64,000 bases of DNA from CAYNHQ01 sp964397255 (GCA_964397255.1 CAYNHQ010000005.1:1-64000), one strand, 5' to 3'. Shown: positions 26,369-35,432, numbered from the stretch's first letter. Made by a program: numbers and translations. The notes: a model not told the origin generated them from the letters alone.

Positions 26369-26683
26369 ATGAAGAAAATCATTTTACTTTCGTTAGTTCT
26401 TGCAATGACCGGCTGCGCGTATTGGCCCCGAGCGGGTGTAAACGGCGCATTTTATTCCGATTCAAGAGTTCCAAATTCTGTGGAGAATCCAAACGATGCG
26501 CCTACCAAGATCGGCAAAGCCTGCGCGACCGGTGTGCTCGGATTATTTGGTTCGGGCGATACCAGCATTGATACCGCGAAGAAAATGGGAGGCATTACGA
26601 AAGTCTCCTATATCGAAGAAGAATTTCATCAAGTCTTCCTCGGTTTCTATACGCGCTATTGCGTAATTGTTTCAGGTACGTAA
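26369..26683 (+). CDS. TRL-like lipoprotein
   Basis: Small lipoprotein of 104 residues. The signal peptide ends in a lipobox L-A-M-T-G-C (Cys16), and the body (YSDSRVP..., TKIGKACATGVLGLFGSGDTSIDTAKKMGGI) is typical of TRL-domain lipoproteins, short envelope proteins of unknown role. AGGAG lies seven bases before the ATG. Its stop directly abuts the stop of the convergent suhB-like gene. Confidence 0.82.
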   Translation: MKKIILLSLVLAMTGCAYWPRAGVNGAFYSDSRVPNSVENPNDAPTKIGKACATGVLGLFGSGDTSIDTAKKMGGITKVSYIEEEFHQVFLGFYTRYCVIVSGT

Positions 26684-27520
26684 TTAGCCCATCGCCTGAA
26701 GGGCGCGGTCGGTGGAAAGAGTGATCGACTCATGAGTCGAGGCGATAATCGTTTCCATATCATGGTGAATTTTTCCATTTGAGGCGATGATTTCACCGCA
26801 CCAAAGGTCATGGAGCGGTTGTCCCTGATAATCGGTCACTTTTCCGCCCGCCTCCTCGACCAAGAGACTCCCTGCGCAAACATCCCAGGGAGCGAGCTTG
26901 GGCTCCCAAAAACCATCGATACGTCCGCAGGCCACCATGGCAAGGTCAAGTGCCGCGGCTCCGGCCCGCCGAACGCATTGGGATTCCAATTCAAATCGGC
27001 AAAAGAGATTGAGATTGTTTTCGCGCGAGCTTCTTCGGTCATAGGGAAAGCCTGTAGCCAATAGACTCTTTGAAAGATCGTTGATCCGGCTGACGGAAAT
27101 CTTTTTTCCATTGAGCTTGGCCCCCTTTCCTCTATGGGCAATGAAGAGTTCGTCGAGGAGGGGATGATAAATGAGGCCAAACTGGTTCTTTCCTTCGTCG
27201 CGAAAACCGATGGAGACGACAAACATCGGGAAGCCATGGGCATAGTTGGTGGTTCCGTCGAGCGGATCGATCACCCAAATCGGCCCGTCCAAAGATCGAC
27301 CATGACTCGCGGCGTCTTCCTCCGCCAAAATTTCGTGCGAAGGGAATGTTTTGGAAAGAATTCGGACAATCGCCTGCTGTGACTCGAGATCAGCTTTGGT
27401 CAAAAGATTCACATCTCCCTTGAATTTGGCCGTGAGGCCCGACTCATAATATTTTCGAAGGATTTTCGCTCCCGCTTCAGCCGCCTTGCGCGCTCCCTTT
27501 TCTAATTCTCTAGAACTCAC
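26684..27520 (-). CDS. suhB: Inositol monophosphatase family protein
   Basis: Mg-dependent phosphatase of 278 residues. Visible motifs are ILAEEDA (metal site), the signature WVIDPLDGTTNYAHG, and WDVCAGSLLVEEAGG near the C-terminus. Members hydrolyse inositol-1-phosphate or related sugar phosphates; SuhB also binds the NusA antitermination machinery in E. coli. Substrate specificity cannot be read from the sequence. Single leftward gene between convergent TRL and divergent FHA genes. Confidence 0.92.
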   Translation of the reverse strand: MSSRELEKGARKAAEAGAKILRKYYESGLTAKFKGDVNLLTKADLESQQAIVRILSKTFPSHEILAEEDAASHGRSLDGPIWVIDPLDGTTNYAHGFPMFVVSIGFRDEGKNQFGLIYHPLLDELFIAHRGKGAKLNGKKISVSRINDLSKSLLATGFPYDRRSSRENNLNLFCRFELESQCVRRAGAAALDLAMVACGRIDGFWEPKLAPWDVCAGSLLVEEAGGKVTDYQGQPLHDLWCGEIIASNGKIHHDMETIIASTHESITLSTDRALQAMG

Positions 27521-27601
27521 ATGCGCAGTCTAACCGAACCGTGGCCCCCCGCCACTGGCGAAATTTCAGCAGTAAGCTTATACTAGGTGCCGAATAAACG
27601 T

Positions 27602-29434
27602 ATGGATCAAGAAGTCACACACCCCAAATTTGGATCAGGTCTGACCGATGCCGAAGAGGCAGTTCCTGCGGAGAAGTCTTATTTAATGGCGGTTTCCGGT
27701 CCAAGTGCCGGCACAGTCTTTACATTGAATGAAGGGACGATGACGGCAGGTCGCCATCAAGGCGCCGAAATTTTTCTCAATGACACGCAGGTTTCAAGAA
27801 AACATGCGCAATTTGTTACGCAAAATGGCGTCACCAAAGTCGTGGATCTCAAGAGCACGAACGGGACATTCGTCAACGGCGACAAATTGAATGGTGAAAA
27901 AGAATTGGTGGATGGGGACGAAATTCAAGTCGGGGCCACCAACTTTCGATTTTCAATGCAAAATCCGCTCGACGGCAGTCGACTGGGCCTTCGAAGTCAT
28001 GGCTATTTTGAAAGCCGAGTTTCGGAAGAGCTGGATCGTGCCTCTCGCTATCGCCGGCCGCTCTCCGTCATGATGGTAGGGATTGAAGCTCCCGACGTCG
28101 ACGCGACGGAGCGGGAAGATTACGTGCGCCGCCGTTATTCCAAGGTGGTCGAATACATCAAAAATATCATTCGGACGATGGACCTCCTCGCCCACTACGG
28201 AAAATTTGAATTGGAGCTTCTCCTCCCGGAGACAAGTAAAGAAGAAGCTCTTCGTCTTGCTCAGCGAATCAATTCCGAAAAGGTAATCGACCGACAGCTC
28301 ATTTTTTCTCTCGGTGTCGTCACGTTCCCCGATGATGGTCAGAGTGCGGATATCTTAATCGAGCGATCTCGCCAGGCCCTGAAATTGGCCCGACAGAAAA
28401 AAACCGACCGGATTGTTCAAATCAAAGAAGATGTCCGCCGCGTCGTCGTTTCCAACCAGGAAGTAATCATTAAGAGCGAGAAGATGACGCAGCTGTTCGA
28501 ACTCATCGAGAAGATCGCGAAGTCTACGATTACCGTACTCATTCAGGGGGAAACGGGCGTAGGCAAAGAAGTCGCCGCGCAAGCGATTCATAGCAACAGC
28601 GAGCGGGCCCAAAAGCCGCTGGTCTGTGTGAATTGCGCGGCGCTCACGGAAACGCTTCTGGAAAGCGAACTCTTCGGGCACGAAAAGGGCTCGTTTACTG
28701 GAGCCGATCAAACCAAAATTGGATTGTTTGAATCCGCCAAAGGAGGAACGATTTTTCTCGATGAAATCGGCGAAATGCCGCAAAAAACGCAGGCCAAACT
28801 CCTTCGCGTTCTCCAGTCGAAAAAAATCATGAGAGTCGGCTCAAACCGTGAAATCGATACCGACGTTCGAATCGTGGCCGCAACGAATCGAAAATTGGAA
28901 GACCTTGTAGCCAAGGGATCGTTCCGGGAAGATCTTTATTACCGCCTTAACGCGGCCACGATCATTATGCCTCCGCTGCGTGAGCGGCGAGACGAAATTC
29001 CTCATCTCGTTCAAGCTTTTATCGCCGAATGTTGCAATGAAAACGGATTTCCGCCGAAAAATATTCAACCCGACGCCATGGATCTTCTGGTCCGATATCA
29101 CTGGCCGGGAAATATTCGAGAACTCAAAAACACGATCGAGCGCGCAGTAGTGATTTCCGAGGGAGATACGATTTACAAAGAAGCCCTGACGAGCAAACTG
29201 TCGAGCGACTCCTTTGAATATGTCGAGCCGGTGCCAACCGGTGTCAGTACCATAGCGGCAAGCCCCACGGCAGTGGGAGATATCAAAGACATCGTTTCAG
29301 CCTACGAGCGAGACATCATTATCAACGCCCTTCGCCGGGTAAATTGGAACCAGACCAAAGCTTCCGAGTTGTTAAACCTCCCTCGACGCACCCTAGTCTC
29401 AAAGATTAAAAAGTACGGAATTACCAGGAGTTAA
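27602..29434 (+). CDS. FHA-domain sigma54-dependent activator with degenerate GGDEF-like domain
   Basis: Four-part regulator of about 610 residues. An FHA phosphothreonine-binding domain comes first (GR, SRKH and NGTFVNG motifs). A middle ~145-residue region follows the GGDEF fold pattern but reads AHYGKFELELLLP where GGDEF should be, so it cannot be a cyclase. Then an AAA+ sigma54-interaction domain (Walker A GETGVGKE, loop GSFTGAD, Walker B GTIFLDEIGE) and a Fis-type helix-turn-helix. It should activate sigma54 promoters in response to a serine/threonine kinase signal. A TATACT box ends 17 bases before the ATG at 27602; a GTG at 27587 is the alternative start. Confidence 0.93.
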   Translation: MDQEVTHPKFGSGLTDAEEAVPAEKSYLMAVSGPSAGTVFTLNEGTMTAGRHQGAEIFLNDTQVSRKHAQFVTQNGVTKVVDLKSTNGTFVNGDKLNGEKELVDGDEIQVGATNFRFSMQNPLDGSRLGLRSHGYFESRVSEELDRASRYRRPLSVMMVGIEAPDVDATEREDYVRRRYSKVVEYIKNIIRTMDLLAHYGKFELELLLPETSKEEALRLAQRINSEKVIDRQLIFSLGVVTFPDDGQSADILIERSRQALKLARQKKTDRIVQIKEDVRRVVVSNQEVIIKSEKMTQLFELIEKIAKSTITVLIQGETGVGKEVAAQAIHSNSERAQKPLVCVNCAALTETLLESELFGHEKGSFTGADQTKIGLFESAKGGTIFLDEIGEMPQKTQAKLLRVLQSKKIMRVGSNREIDTDVRIVAATNRKLEDLVAKGSFREDLYYRLNAATIIMPPLRERRDEIPHLVQAFIAECCNENGFPPKNIQPDAMDLLVRYHWPGNIRELKNTIERAVVISEGDTIYKEALTSKLSSDSFEYVEPVPTGVSTIAASPTAVGDIKDIVSAYERDIIINALRRVNWNQTKASELLNLPRRTLVSKIKKYGITRS

Positions 29435-29446
29435 CTTAAGTTCGGC

Positions 29447-29476
29447 TTGACGCGTAAGCGTTAAATCCCCTATCAT
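29447..29476 (+). promoter_or_regulatory. Sigma70-type promoter for 29486 gene
   Basis: TTGACG (29447-29452) and TATCAT (29471-29476), 18 bases apart. The predicted start near 29483 lies only about three bases before the ATG at 29486, so the mRNA may be leaderless. Confidence 0.55.
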
Positions 29477-29485
29477 TTAAAGGTG

Positions 29486-30055
29486 ATGGGCTTGGAAACA
29501 TCGTCCCTCATGGAGTTCTTCCGCGAAGGTATTATGCGGGCGCAGCGACGGGCGAACCTTCCCCTTCGTGAAGATACTCAGTTTTACGTCGTGAATCTCC
29601 TTTCGGAATTCCTAGCGGCAGGGAAATTGGAAGAAACTCCTCTCGCGCTCATTTATGCACGGGCCGTCCAGACGGAAAATCCCAATGAACAATATCAACT
29701 CTTAAAGCAGATTGGCGATCGTTCTCTTTATGTATCCGGGTTTTTTCCCGACAGTTTAAAACGTCGTGTGGTCAATATTGACTACTACATCGGAATGGGA
29801 GAACGGGCGTACGCTTCGGTCTCCTCCATTTCACGAGGGGTGCTCTTCGCCGACACATTTGAAGAACTTGCCGAAAAATTCCATCGCCTGGTTGATCTCA
29901 TTTCAGATGTCAGCGAATCTGCAGGAGTAACCTCCGATCGAGATCTCTTACGTCTTTACGAACGATGGCTGATGACGAAGAGCGAACGCCTTTCGGAAAA
30001 ATTGAGGCAAGAGGGAATCGAGCCGATCGCATGCAAAAGCGACAACCTCCACTAA
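29486..30055 (+). CDS. Uncharacterised soluble protein
   Basis: About 189 residues, no signal peptide or membrane segment, mostly helical. It contains an N-terminal M-E-F-F-R-E-G-I segment and an internal YYIGMGERAYASVSS stretch. I do not recognise a family. It directly follows the FHA-sigma54 regulator gene and overlaps the next unknown gene by 25 bases, suggesting a two-gene unit. A GTG at 29483 is an equally possible start. Confidence 0.6.
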   Translation: MGLETSSLMEFFREGIMRAQRRANLPLREDTQFYVVNLLSEFLAAGKLEETPLALIYARAVQTENPNEQYQLLKQIGDRSLYVSGFFPDSLKRRVVNIDYYIGMGERAYASVSSISRGVLFADTFEELAEKFHRLVDLISDVSESAGVTSDRDLLRLYERWLMTKSERLSEKLRQEGIEPIACKSDNLH

Positions 30056-30663
30056 ACATCGCCCGGCTCCAGCAAGATATTGAGGAGCTGTACGGCCTGG
30101 ATCAGGGATTGGCAATTGATCAATTTCTCGTTTCTTCGAAGGAACTCATGAAAATCACGCCGGAGTTCACCCCCATAGCGCCGAAAGTGCTTTTAAAAGA
30201 GGAGAATGGCGTCATCCTTTTTGCCGTACATGTGGGCGACGAAGTGCTGGAACGATTTGAAGCCGGGCGAATCGGGGAAAGCGCCCTTTCCGATTTTGTC
30301 AGCGTCGCCGAAGAGGTGAGTCATTTCAGATATCTGACGTGGAGCGTGGCCAACGAACGATCGGTTTCTCTTTTGGATGTCGAAATGCAGGGGGAAATCG
30401 ACAAGTTCCTTCTGGCTTCACATTATTTCCCGAACGAAGATGATCTTCGAGAACGGATGTTTGAGCGAATTCGATTTAGCGAACACCTGGATGGGGAAGA
30501 TTTGGACCGCTACATAGAAGCGAACCGCCTGGGTGAAAAGTTTTGCAGAGAAATGAAAGGGGCGATCGGGGACGGGTACCTTGATTCAAAATGGGTGACT
30601 CGCCTGCGGGCGTTTTACCGCTGGGCCACCTCCCGCCGTCTCGCTGAAGTCGAGAAATTATAA
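30031..30663 (+). CDS. Uncharacterised soluble protein
   Basis: About 210 residues, acidic and helical, without signal peptide. The ATG at 30031 (GAGGG upstream) starts inside the preceding gene; a longer frame from 29965 is less likely. The sequence contains a beta-rich central part (KVLLKEENGVILFAVHVGDEV) followed by a FVSVAEEVSHFRYL motif and a helical C-terminus. No family is recognised. Partner gene of the protein encoded just upstream. Confidence 0.6.
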   Translation: MQKRQPPLNIARLQQDIEELYGLDQGLAIDQFLVSSKELMKITPEFTPIAPKVLLKEENGVILFAVHVGDEVLERFEAGRIGESALSDFVSVAEEVSHFRYLTWSVANERSVSLLDVEMQGEIDKFLLASHYFPNEDDLRERMFERIRFSEHLDGEDLDRYIEANRLGEKFCREMKGAIGDGYLDSKWVTRLRAFYRWATSRRLAEVEKL

Positions 30664-30704
30664 TTTTCTTGTAGGAGCCGCGAACGTTTGATAGCGCTCC
30701 CGGT

Positions 30705-31067
30705 ATGTCGCGATCAGGGAAAGACAGTAGTGAGAAGCGGGGGGCGCAGCGGGTTCCGGTAAAGCTGAAGGTCGATTGGAAGTCGGAGGGAAATTTCCTC
30801 TTCGAGCACGCAACCAACATCAGCGAACAGGGAATTTTCATTGAAACGGAAAATCCGATGCAGCCGGGCACGGCGATCGATTTACAGTTTCAACTCCCCG
30901 AGGCTTCGAAAAAGATCGAGGTGCGAGGAGAGGTGACTTGGGTGAATCCGATACGACCGCCGGGTTCGGAAAATTACAACCCGGGAATGGGAATTCGTTT
31001 CACCAATTTGAACGAGGGAGATAAGGACACCATTCTCTCGCTCGTAAAACGAATCGCAGTTCTCTAA
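30705..31067 (+). CDS. PilZ-domain protein (TIGR02266-like)
   Basis: A 120-residue stand-alone PilZ domain. The c-di-GMP-binding R-x-x-x-R motif is R12-G-A-Q-R16 and the second motif reads N-I-S-E-Q-G, both needed for ligand binding. The C-terminal MGIRFTNLNEGD segment is characteristic of the Myxococcus-type subfamily. It likely relays c-di-GMP or motility signals. A second PilZ gene lies at 33019. Its stop overlaps a convergent gene by four bases. Confidence 0.88.
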   Translation: MSRSGKDSSEKRGAQRVPVKLKVDWKSEGNFLFEHATNISEQGIFIETENPMQPGTAIDLQFQLPEASKKIEVRGEVTWVNPIRPPGSENYNPGMGIRFTNLNEGDKDTILSLVKRIAVL

Positions 31068-31687
31068 AACTCTCTCGAACTCGCTTTTTCGATTTCTCCG
31101 TTTGGATTCACCGTGAGGTCCCACCACTCTAGGGCCCCGGAGGCATCTTTTCCAAAAAATTGAATTCGGACTTTTTTCATCGCACGAACAATTCGAATTT
31201 GGGGATCGGGATCTTTGCCGATCTTGAGCCGAAGTCTCTTTTCTTCCGTCGTATTGAGTTTGTCGATGTAGAGTGCGCGGCCATAGGCAAGTTCGAGAAA
31301 GGATTTTGCAAACGTGATCGCGGCATCATCCGTGGCCAGGGAAATCTTCTCCCCCTGAATCGCCTCATTCCAGCCCTGTAATTGGCTATGGGAGAGAATC
31401 CATCCTTTCCCCTTGTCAGAAATAGCCACCGTCATCATCGGAGGAGGAAGGCGATCCAGGGTTGAGACAAAAAAAAGTTTTTTCCTTTTAAAATGAACAT
31501 CGGTTCCCGGTACGGCAAAAAACGAACACTTTTCACAACCGGGAACCTCTTTTCGTACAAGATCGATCGCAATACTTTTCGCCTCTTGACCGGCAAATAA
31601 AGGAGAGGATCCGAAAAGAAATGGAAGGAGAAAAAGACTAACGATCAGGCGTCGCAGGAGCGTGGCGGAGATCCTCCGAGAGAGCAA
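31064..31687 (-). CDS. Exported protein of unknown function
   Basis: About 207 residues. The start is best placed at TTG 31687, which gives a clean signal peptide (LSRRISATLLRR then LIVSLFLLPFLFGSSPLFAG); earlier ATGs would create an overly long n-region. The mature part has a C-E-K-C pair near the N-terminus, which could bind metal or form a disulfide. It overlaps the upstream exported protein gene by 50 bases, indicating coupling. No family is recognised. Confidence 0.6.
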   Translation of the reverse strand: MLSRRISATLLRRLIVSLFLLPFLFGSSPLFAGQEAKSIAIDLVRKEVPGCEKCSFFAVPGTDVHFKRKKLFFVSTLDRLPPPMMTVAISDKGKGWILSHSQLQGWNEAIQGEKISLATDDAAITFAKSFLELAYGRALYIDKLNTTEEKRLRLKIGKDPDPQIRIVRAMKKVRIQFFGKDASGALEWWDLTVNPNGEIEKASSREF

Positions 31688-32927
31688 AGAGTTTTCGCGA
31701 TACCTGGTCTGCTTCCGTCCGGGCAGCGGCGAGGCGCTTCTCATCGTTGGAGTCCAATATGGCATGTTCAATCAGCGTAATCTGCTTTTGCAGATCGTCA
31801 TAGCGTTGAAGCAATTTGGCGATTTCAGTTTCCGTCAATCGCCATTCGTAAAGCGTGGCGAGTGAAAGAAGGTAACGAGCCTCAGACGGTGAATTTAGCG
31901 TCGGGTCGACGTAATATTTTTTGGCCACTCGGCTGTAAATCACGGGAGTCTTGGGAGCCCCCCGCCGAAGCATCGTGAATCCTTCAATGTCCACCACGGT
32001 TCGGGATAAAACCTGATCGACAAGTGCCTTCCCTTTTTCTTCGCCTACGCCACGTGCAACCGTTCTGAAGTTTCGAAGTGCGGCCAACGCATATGGGTCG
32101 CGCGAATCAGGATCCGCGTTCTTTAGAGCCGCTTGAAAAATTTCGGCAGACTCACTCGCCGACTGTTTGATCAGTCGAAACGCTTCGTCCGGATTGGCCG
32201 TCCGGTCATATCGGTCGAGATCGGAAAGAAAGGCGTATTTCCCTTTTTTCTCGAAGTCTCTACTTCGGTCGACGAGCAAATCACGATCTCCGGTCACCGT
32301 GGCAGAAATGGCTTCCGCAATATTAAGTGCCGCAGTCTTTTGAGGGCTCGCCCCGCTGGTGCAGGGAGACATCATCTTTCCTAATGCTGCGATGCTGCCG
32401 ACATCGCCACCAGACGCGATGCTCGGGGTATCACCCCGCAACACCCGGTTCATCAGGTTGTTCCACCGCAAATAACTTCCGCTTTCGGGGCGTTTTGCCT
32501 TTAGTTGTGTTTCCTCGTCGTCGCCGTCGTTGGAATTGGTTTCCGCGTAACGCAATGAAGAATTATACTTTCGTCCGAATTCGCGTGAATAAACGAGATT
32601 GACCAATTCCTCGACCGAAGTTTTTGCCGCGGTGGTTTTCCATAAAGGCTGCGCAGCGATTGAGCCTTCGGTGGTCAGGGCCACGGTGATTGAACCGTCG
32701 CTGGAAAAAACCATTCGGTACACTCGATTCCCAATTCCGAAAACAATCGTTCGGACTTTCATCCCGACGTAATCTTTTTCGACCATCGAAGGTTTGGGTG
32801 CCTTGGCACCCAACTCAGCGGCAAAAGCGACAACAAGTTGTCGAGAGACGTCTTCAGGTGAAACTGTAGCGTGGACGGAAAAGGGAAAGAGGACAAAAAC
32901 AAAGGCAAATTTGACGTATCGCACCAT
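31638..32927 (-). CDS. Exported protein of unknown function
   Basis: A 429-residue periplasmic or surface protein with a signal peptide ending in SVHA-TV. The mature N-terminal ~110 residues look beta-rich, the remainder helical and rich in Arg/Asp. I recognise no domain. It is followed by a smaller exported protein in an overlapping frame, so the two may act together. Confidence 0.62.
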   Translation of the reverse strand: MVRYVKFAFVFVLFPFSVHATVSPEDVSRQLVVAFAAELGAKAPKPSMVEKDYVGMKVRTIVFGIGNRVYRMVFSSDGSITVALTTEGSIAAQPLWKTTAAKTSVEELVNLVYSREFGRKYNSSLRYAETNSNDGDDEETQLKAKRPESGSYLRWNNLMNRVLRGDTPSIASGGDVGSIAALGKMMSPCTSGASPQKTAALNIAEAISATVTGDRDLLVDRSRDFEKKGKYAFLSDLDRYDRTANPDEAFRLIKQSASESAEIFQAALKNADPDSRDPYALAALRNFRTVARGVGEEKGKALVDQVLSRTVVDIEGFTMLRRGAPKTPVIYSRVAKKYYVDPTLNSPSEARYLLSLATLYEWRLTETEIAKLLQRYDDLQKQITLIEHAILDSNDEKRLAAARTEADQVSRKLFALSEDLRHAPATPDR

Positions 32928-33018
32928 TGCGAGGCTTCCATCTATTTTAACATGCGAAAATGATTAAAAAAAAGCCCGTGACATTCTCCCCGTAAGTCCG
33001 ATAGAAAAGAGGGGCAAA

Positions 33019-33387
33019 ATGGCCAAAAACCGTAGGAAATACCGCAGGGTGGAGGCGTCCATCCGGGTCGCCTTTCGAACAAAAGAAGAGCTGGCGGTCG
33101 AATACACCAAGAACATCAGCAAGGGGGGTATCTTCTTAAAAACCGACCAACTGGTCGATCCCAATGCGGAAATTGACCTCACCATTAGCTTTCCCGAAGG
33201 GTCCGGGGAGTACAAAATCAAGGGCCAGGTGACGCGGCTAATGAGCGTGAGCCGCCTCTCTGAAGAGGGAGAAAATGACCAGCTCTTTGGCGTGGGAATA
33301 CGCTTTTTAAATCCAGCCGATGATCTTCTTCGTGCCGTCGAGCAAGTAATAAACAAGGCGGATCCCGACTCCTTGAAGAACGAGTAA
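33019..33387 (+). CDS. PilZ-domain protein (TIGR02266-like)
   Basis: Second single-domain PilZ, 122 residues. R-K-Y-R-R gives the R-x-x-x-R motif, and N-I-S-K-G-G the second ligand motif; FGVGIRFLN marks the same subfamily as the protein at 30705. It probably binds c-di-GMP. GAGGGG precedes the ATG by four bases. Confidence 0.88.
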   Translation: MAKNRRKYRRVEASIRVAFRTKEELAVEYTKNISKGGIFLKTDQLVDPNAEIDLTISFPEGSGEYKIKGQVTRLMSVSRLSEEGENDQLFGVGIRFLNPADDLLRAVEQVINKADPDSLKNE

Positions 33388-33425
33388 GGGCCCCGTATCA
33401 TTTTTAGATTCGACCGAATCGACAA

Positions 33426-34604
33426 ATGAGGTTCGCCGGAGCCCTTTCGATACCGCTTATGGTTTTGCTCTCCTTCGGGCTGGCCCGATGGTTTTGGGTG
33501 ATGCAGATGGAATCGGAGAGTGAATCGCGAACCCGGGAGCTGGCGGCCGACCTTGCGGGAGATCTTGTCGCGGGAAGATCACTCCAAGAATCGGTGTATC
33601 GACCTTTTGTTCAAAGTCAGTCCGAAAGGGTCGGTTATCTCGCCGTCGCAAATTTTAAAAATGGATTTCGAAGCGGCCTGATCAACGCCACGCTTTTGGA
33701 AAGATCTCATTCTCCTCTTTTGACCTATCGACGTGAGCATGGAGACACGGCGACACTTGCACGGCTGACCGAACCGGGAGCTGGTTTTCCCGGAGAATAT
33801 ATGGATGTTCTTTCCCTTGCTTTCGTTCCCCCCGCCCATTCAAGCGATCATGCGCCCATCGGTGTGTTGAAAGTGGGGTATGTTCTGCCGGGCTATCCGT
33901 TAGGGCGGGGGTACATCCATCTTTGGTGGGTACTCATGGCCCTTGCATCGGTGATGGCGCTGGGGGGATGGGGTGTGGCACTGACTTCACGCGAACGGCC
34001 GATGATCCGCGTTTCCGAGGCCACACATACTCCGAAGGATGAATTGACCGAACTCGAACATGATCTGGAAATCGCCGGGAAGGTGGAAGTGGATAGTGAA
34101 GGACGGACCTGGAGAGTTCTTTTTAATGGAGAGGATCTTCAAGGATGGTCGCCGCAAGGAAATTGGTATGTATTTGAAGAGACGGTGATGGCCCAACCGT
34201 GGGGGAGTTCGCTTGTTCATGAGCATGTGGCGACCGATGGAAATTATTTCTTTCAAGCCAGCGGTCGAAAACTTTCCGGTTCCGACGGGTTAATTTTACT
34301 TTTCACGGTTGATGGAAAACCGCTCGCGTGGGTACTCGGGGGTTGGCAAAATCGGCACTCGGAAGTGGGAGGCTACCCTTCCACACGTTCGAACGATGCC
34401 GTCGAGCTCCACCGCTGGTATGATATGGAAGTTCGAATTCTCCATGAACATGTGCAAGGATATTTGGATGGGCGGAAAATCTGGGAGCTTAAGCGGGCGG
34501 AAGTTGCGACCCCTTCTCCGTCGTCGGGATTTCAAGAGGGACTGGGTGTGGCCGTTTGGAGCGCACTCGCCAAATTTCGAAATCTCAAATTTCACACGCT
34601 CTAA
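33426..34604 (+). CDS. Membrane protein with C-terminal DUF1080 (LamG-like) domain
   Basis: A 392-residue protein with two transmembrane helices (about 5-25 and 163-185) enclosing a ~135-residue extracytoplasmic domain, followed by a C-terminal domain starting with LFNGEDLQGW, the hallmark of DUF1080/3-keto-disaccharide hydrolase concanavalin-like folds. With this topology the DUF1080 domain would face the cytoplasm, which is unusual since these domains are mostly exported. Function is unknown; carbohydrate binding is possible. Confidence 0.72.
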   Translation: MRFAGALSIPLMVLLSFGLARWFWVMQMESESESRTRELAADLAGDLVAGRSLQESVYRPFVQSQSERVGYLAVANFKNGFRSGLINATLLERSHSPLLTYRREHGDTATLARLTEPGAGFPGEYMDVLSLAFVPPAHSSDHAPIGVLKVGYVLPGYPLGRGYIHLWWVLMALASVMALGGWGVALTSRERPMIRVSEATHTPKDELTELEHDLEIAGKVEVDSEGRTWRVLFNGEDLQGWSPQGNWYVFEETVMAQPWGSSLVHEHVATDGNYFFQASGRKLSGSDGLILLFTVDGKPLAWVLGGWQNRHSEVGGYPSTRSNDAVELHRWYDMEVRILHEHVQGYLDGRKIWELKRAEVATPSPSSGFQEGLGVAVWSALAKFRNLKFHTL

Positions 34605-35013
34605 AATTTTCGTCTTCCTTTCACTTTCTCTTCTCGCCTGCACGCAACCACCGTATTCAGAGAAAGAAATGACGATGGAAGTGACCCCTGTCGCTATTGC
34701 CAAAGCAAAAAAACCTCGCGCGGTAGTTCAAGCCGAAACGCCGCGCGAACCTCCGAAAAAAGCCACGAGTCCCTCTGACGGCCCCGCGATTTTGCTTAAA
34801 TTGGAAGAAACGCGCGCTCTCATCGCGAAGGCCGACGCCACAAAAATCAATATCGGTTCGATGAATGATCGTCTGGCCGCCGTACCCCGCCTTTTGGATG
34901 AAGAAAAATATTCCGTCGCGATGGAAGTTCTCAATGAGATTCAGGCCGAAATCAAAACTTCTGAAACCGCACCTCCCCCCACGTCCGAACTCTCCGACCC
35001 CAAAGCAAATTAG
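34546..35013 (+). CDS. Small lipoprotein of unknown function
   Basis: A lipoprotein signal FVFLSLSLLAC is followed by a Pro/Lys-rich linker and a helical C-terminal half (LEETRALIAKADATKIN...). The start is uncertain: GTG 34546 gives a 20-residue n-region; the only codon next to the hydrophobic core is ATT at 34606, right after the upstream stop. No ATG lies between. Overlaps the DUF1080 gene and is likely co-transcribed. Confidence 0.6.
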   Translation: MWPFGAHSPNFEISNFTRSKIFVFLSLSLLACTQPPYSEKEMTMEVTPVAIAKAKKPRAVVQAETPREPPKKATSPSDGPAILLKLEETRALIAKADATKINIGSMNDRLAAVPRLLDEEKYSVAMEVLNEIQAEIKTSETAPPPTSELSDPKAN

Positions 35014-35156
35014 CAGCTCATCCCTTTGGAGTCTGGCCAAGTGCCAAGAAAATATGAGAGGGCATGTGCAATGCATGTACAGCCGCCGGAGCGATTTTCG
35101 CGTATACTTCTTCCGCCACGGCCGTCTACCCTTATGATTCTAGGTGGATGGAGAGT

Positions 35157-35197
35157 TTGACACAGGTTTCGAATTGGAGCTATAATGGATCCATTAT
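35157..35197 (+). promoter_or_regulatory. Consensus sigma70 promoter with 16-bp palindromic operator
   Basis: TTGACA (35157-35162) and TATAAT (35181-35186), both perfect consensus, 18 bases apart. A perfect palindrome ATAATGGA-TCCATTAT spans 35182-35197, covering the -10 box, the start point and the first two bases of the ATG. This is a classic layout for autorepression by a ribbon-helix-helix antitoxin. Confidence 0.8.
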
Positions 35198-35432
35198 GGC
35201 TCTCAATTTGTCGATTAAAGGGGTTCCGGTTCAGTTGGTGGAGCGATTGCGAAGAAGGGCGGAGCGGCATCATCGCTCACTTCAGGGGGAGCTGATGACG
35301 ATATTGGAAGAGGCGCTCGGCGCATCTCCTGCAGTTAAAGCGAGCAAGATTCTAAAACAATTGCGCGAATCCGGACTTTCTACTGGGCCGGAATCGGTCT
35401 CGATGATCCGAGAAGATCGTGATGAAAGGTGA
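35196..35432 (+). CDS. FitA-like ribbon-helix-helix antitoxin
   Basis: A 78-residue antitoxin. The N-terminal MALNLSIKGVPVQLVERLRRRAERHHRSLQGEL-type segment (residues 1-34) is the Arc-like ribbon-helix-helix of FitA proteins, which bind DNA and neutralise PIN toxins. The C-terminal part is the toxin-binding tail. The predicted transcription start lies three bases before the ATG. Its partner toxin gene, overlapping by 11 bases, is broken. Confidence 0.82.
   Translation: MALNLSIKGVPVQLVERLRRRAERHHRSLQGELMTILEEALGASPAVKASKILKQLRESGLSTGPESVSMIREDRDER

Noticed and set aside
27556..27571. Possible sigma54 promoter before the FHA-sigma54 gene (TGGC...GCA, GG and GC ten bases apart)
   Set aside because: Only the GG and GC cores match; the T-rich part and the CACG are missing, and a TATACT -10 box lies just downstream.
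34606..34608. ATT start for the lipoprotein following the DUF1080 gene
   Set aside because: GTG at 34546 is available in frame, so the ATT hypothesis is not needed, although it would give a neater signal peptide.
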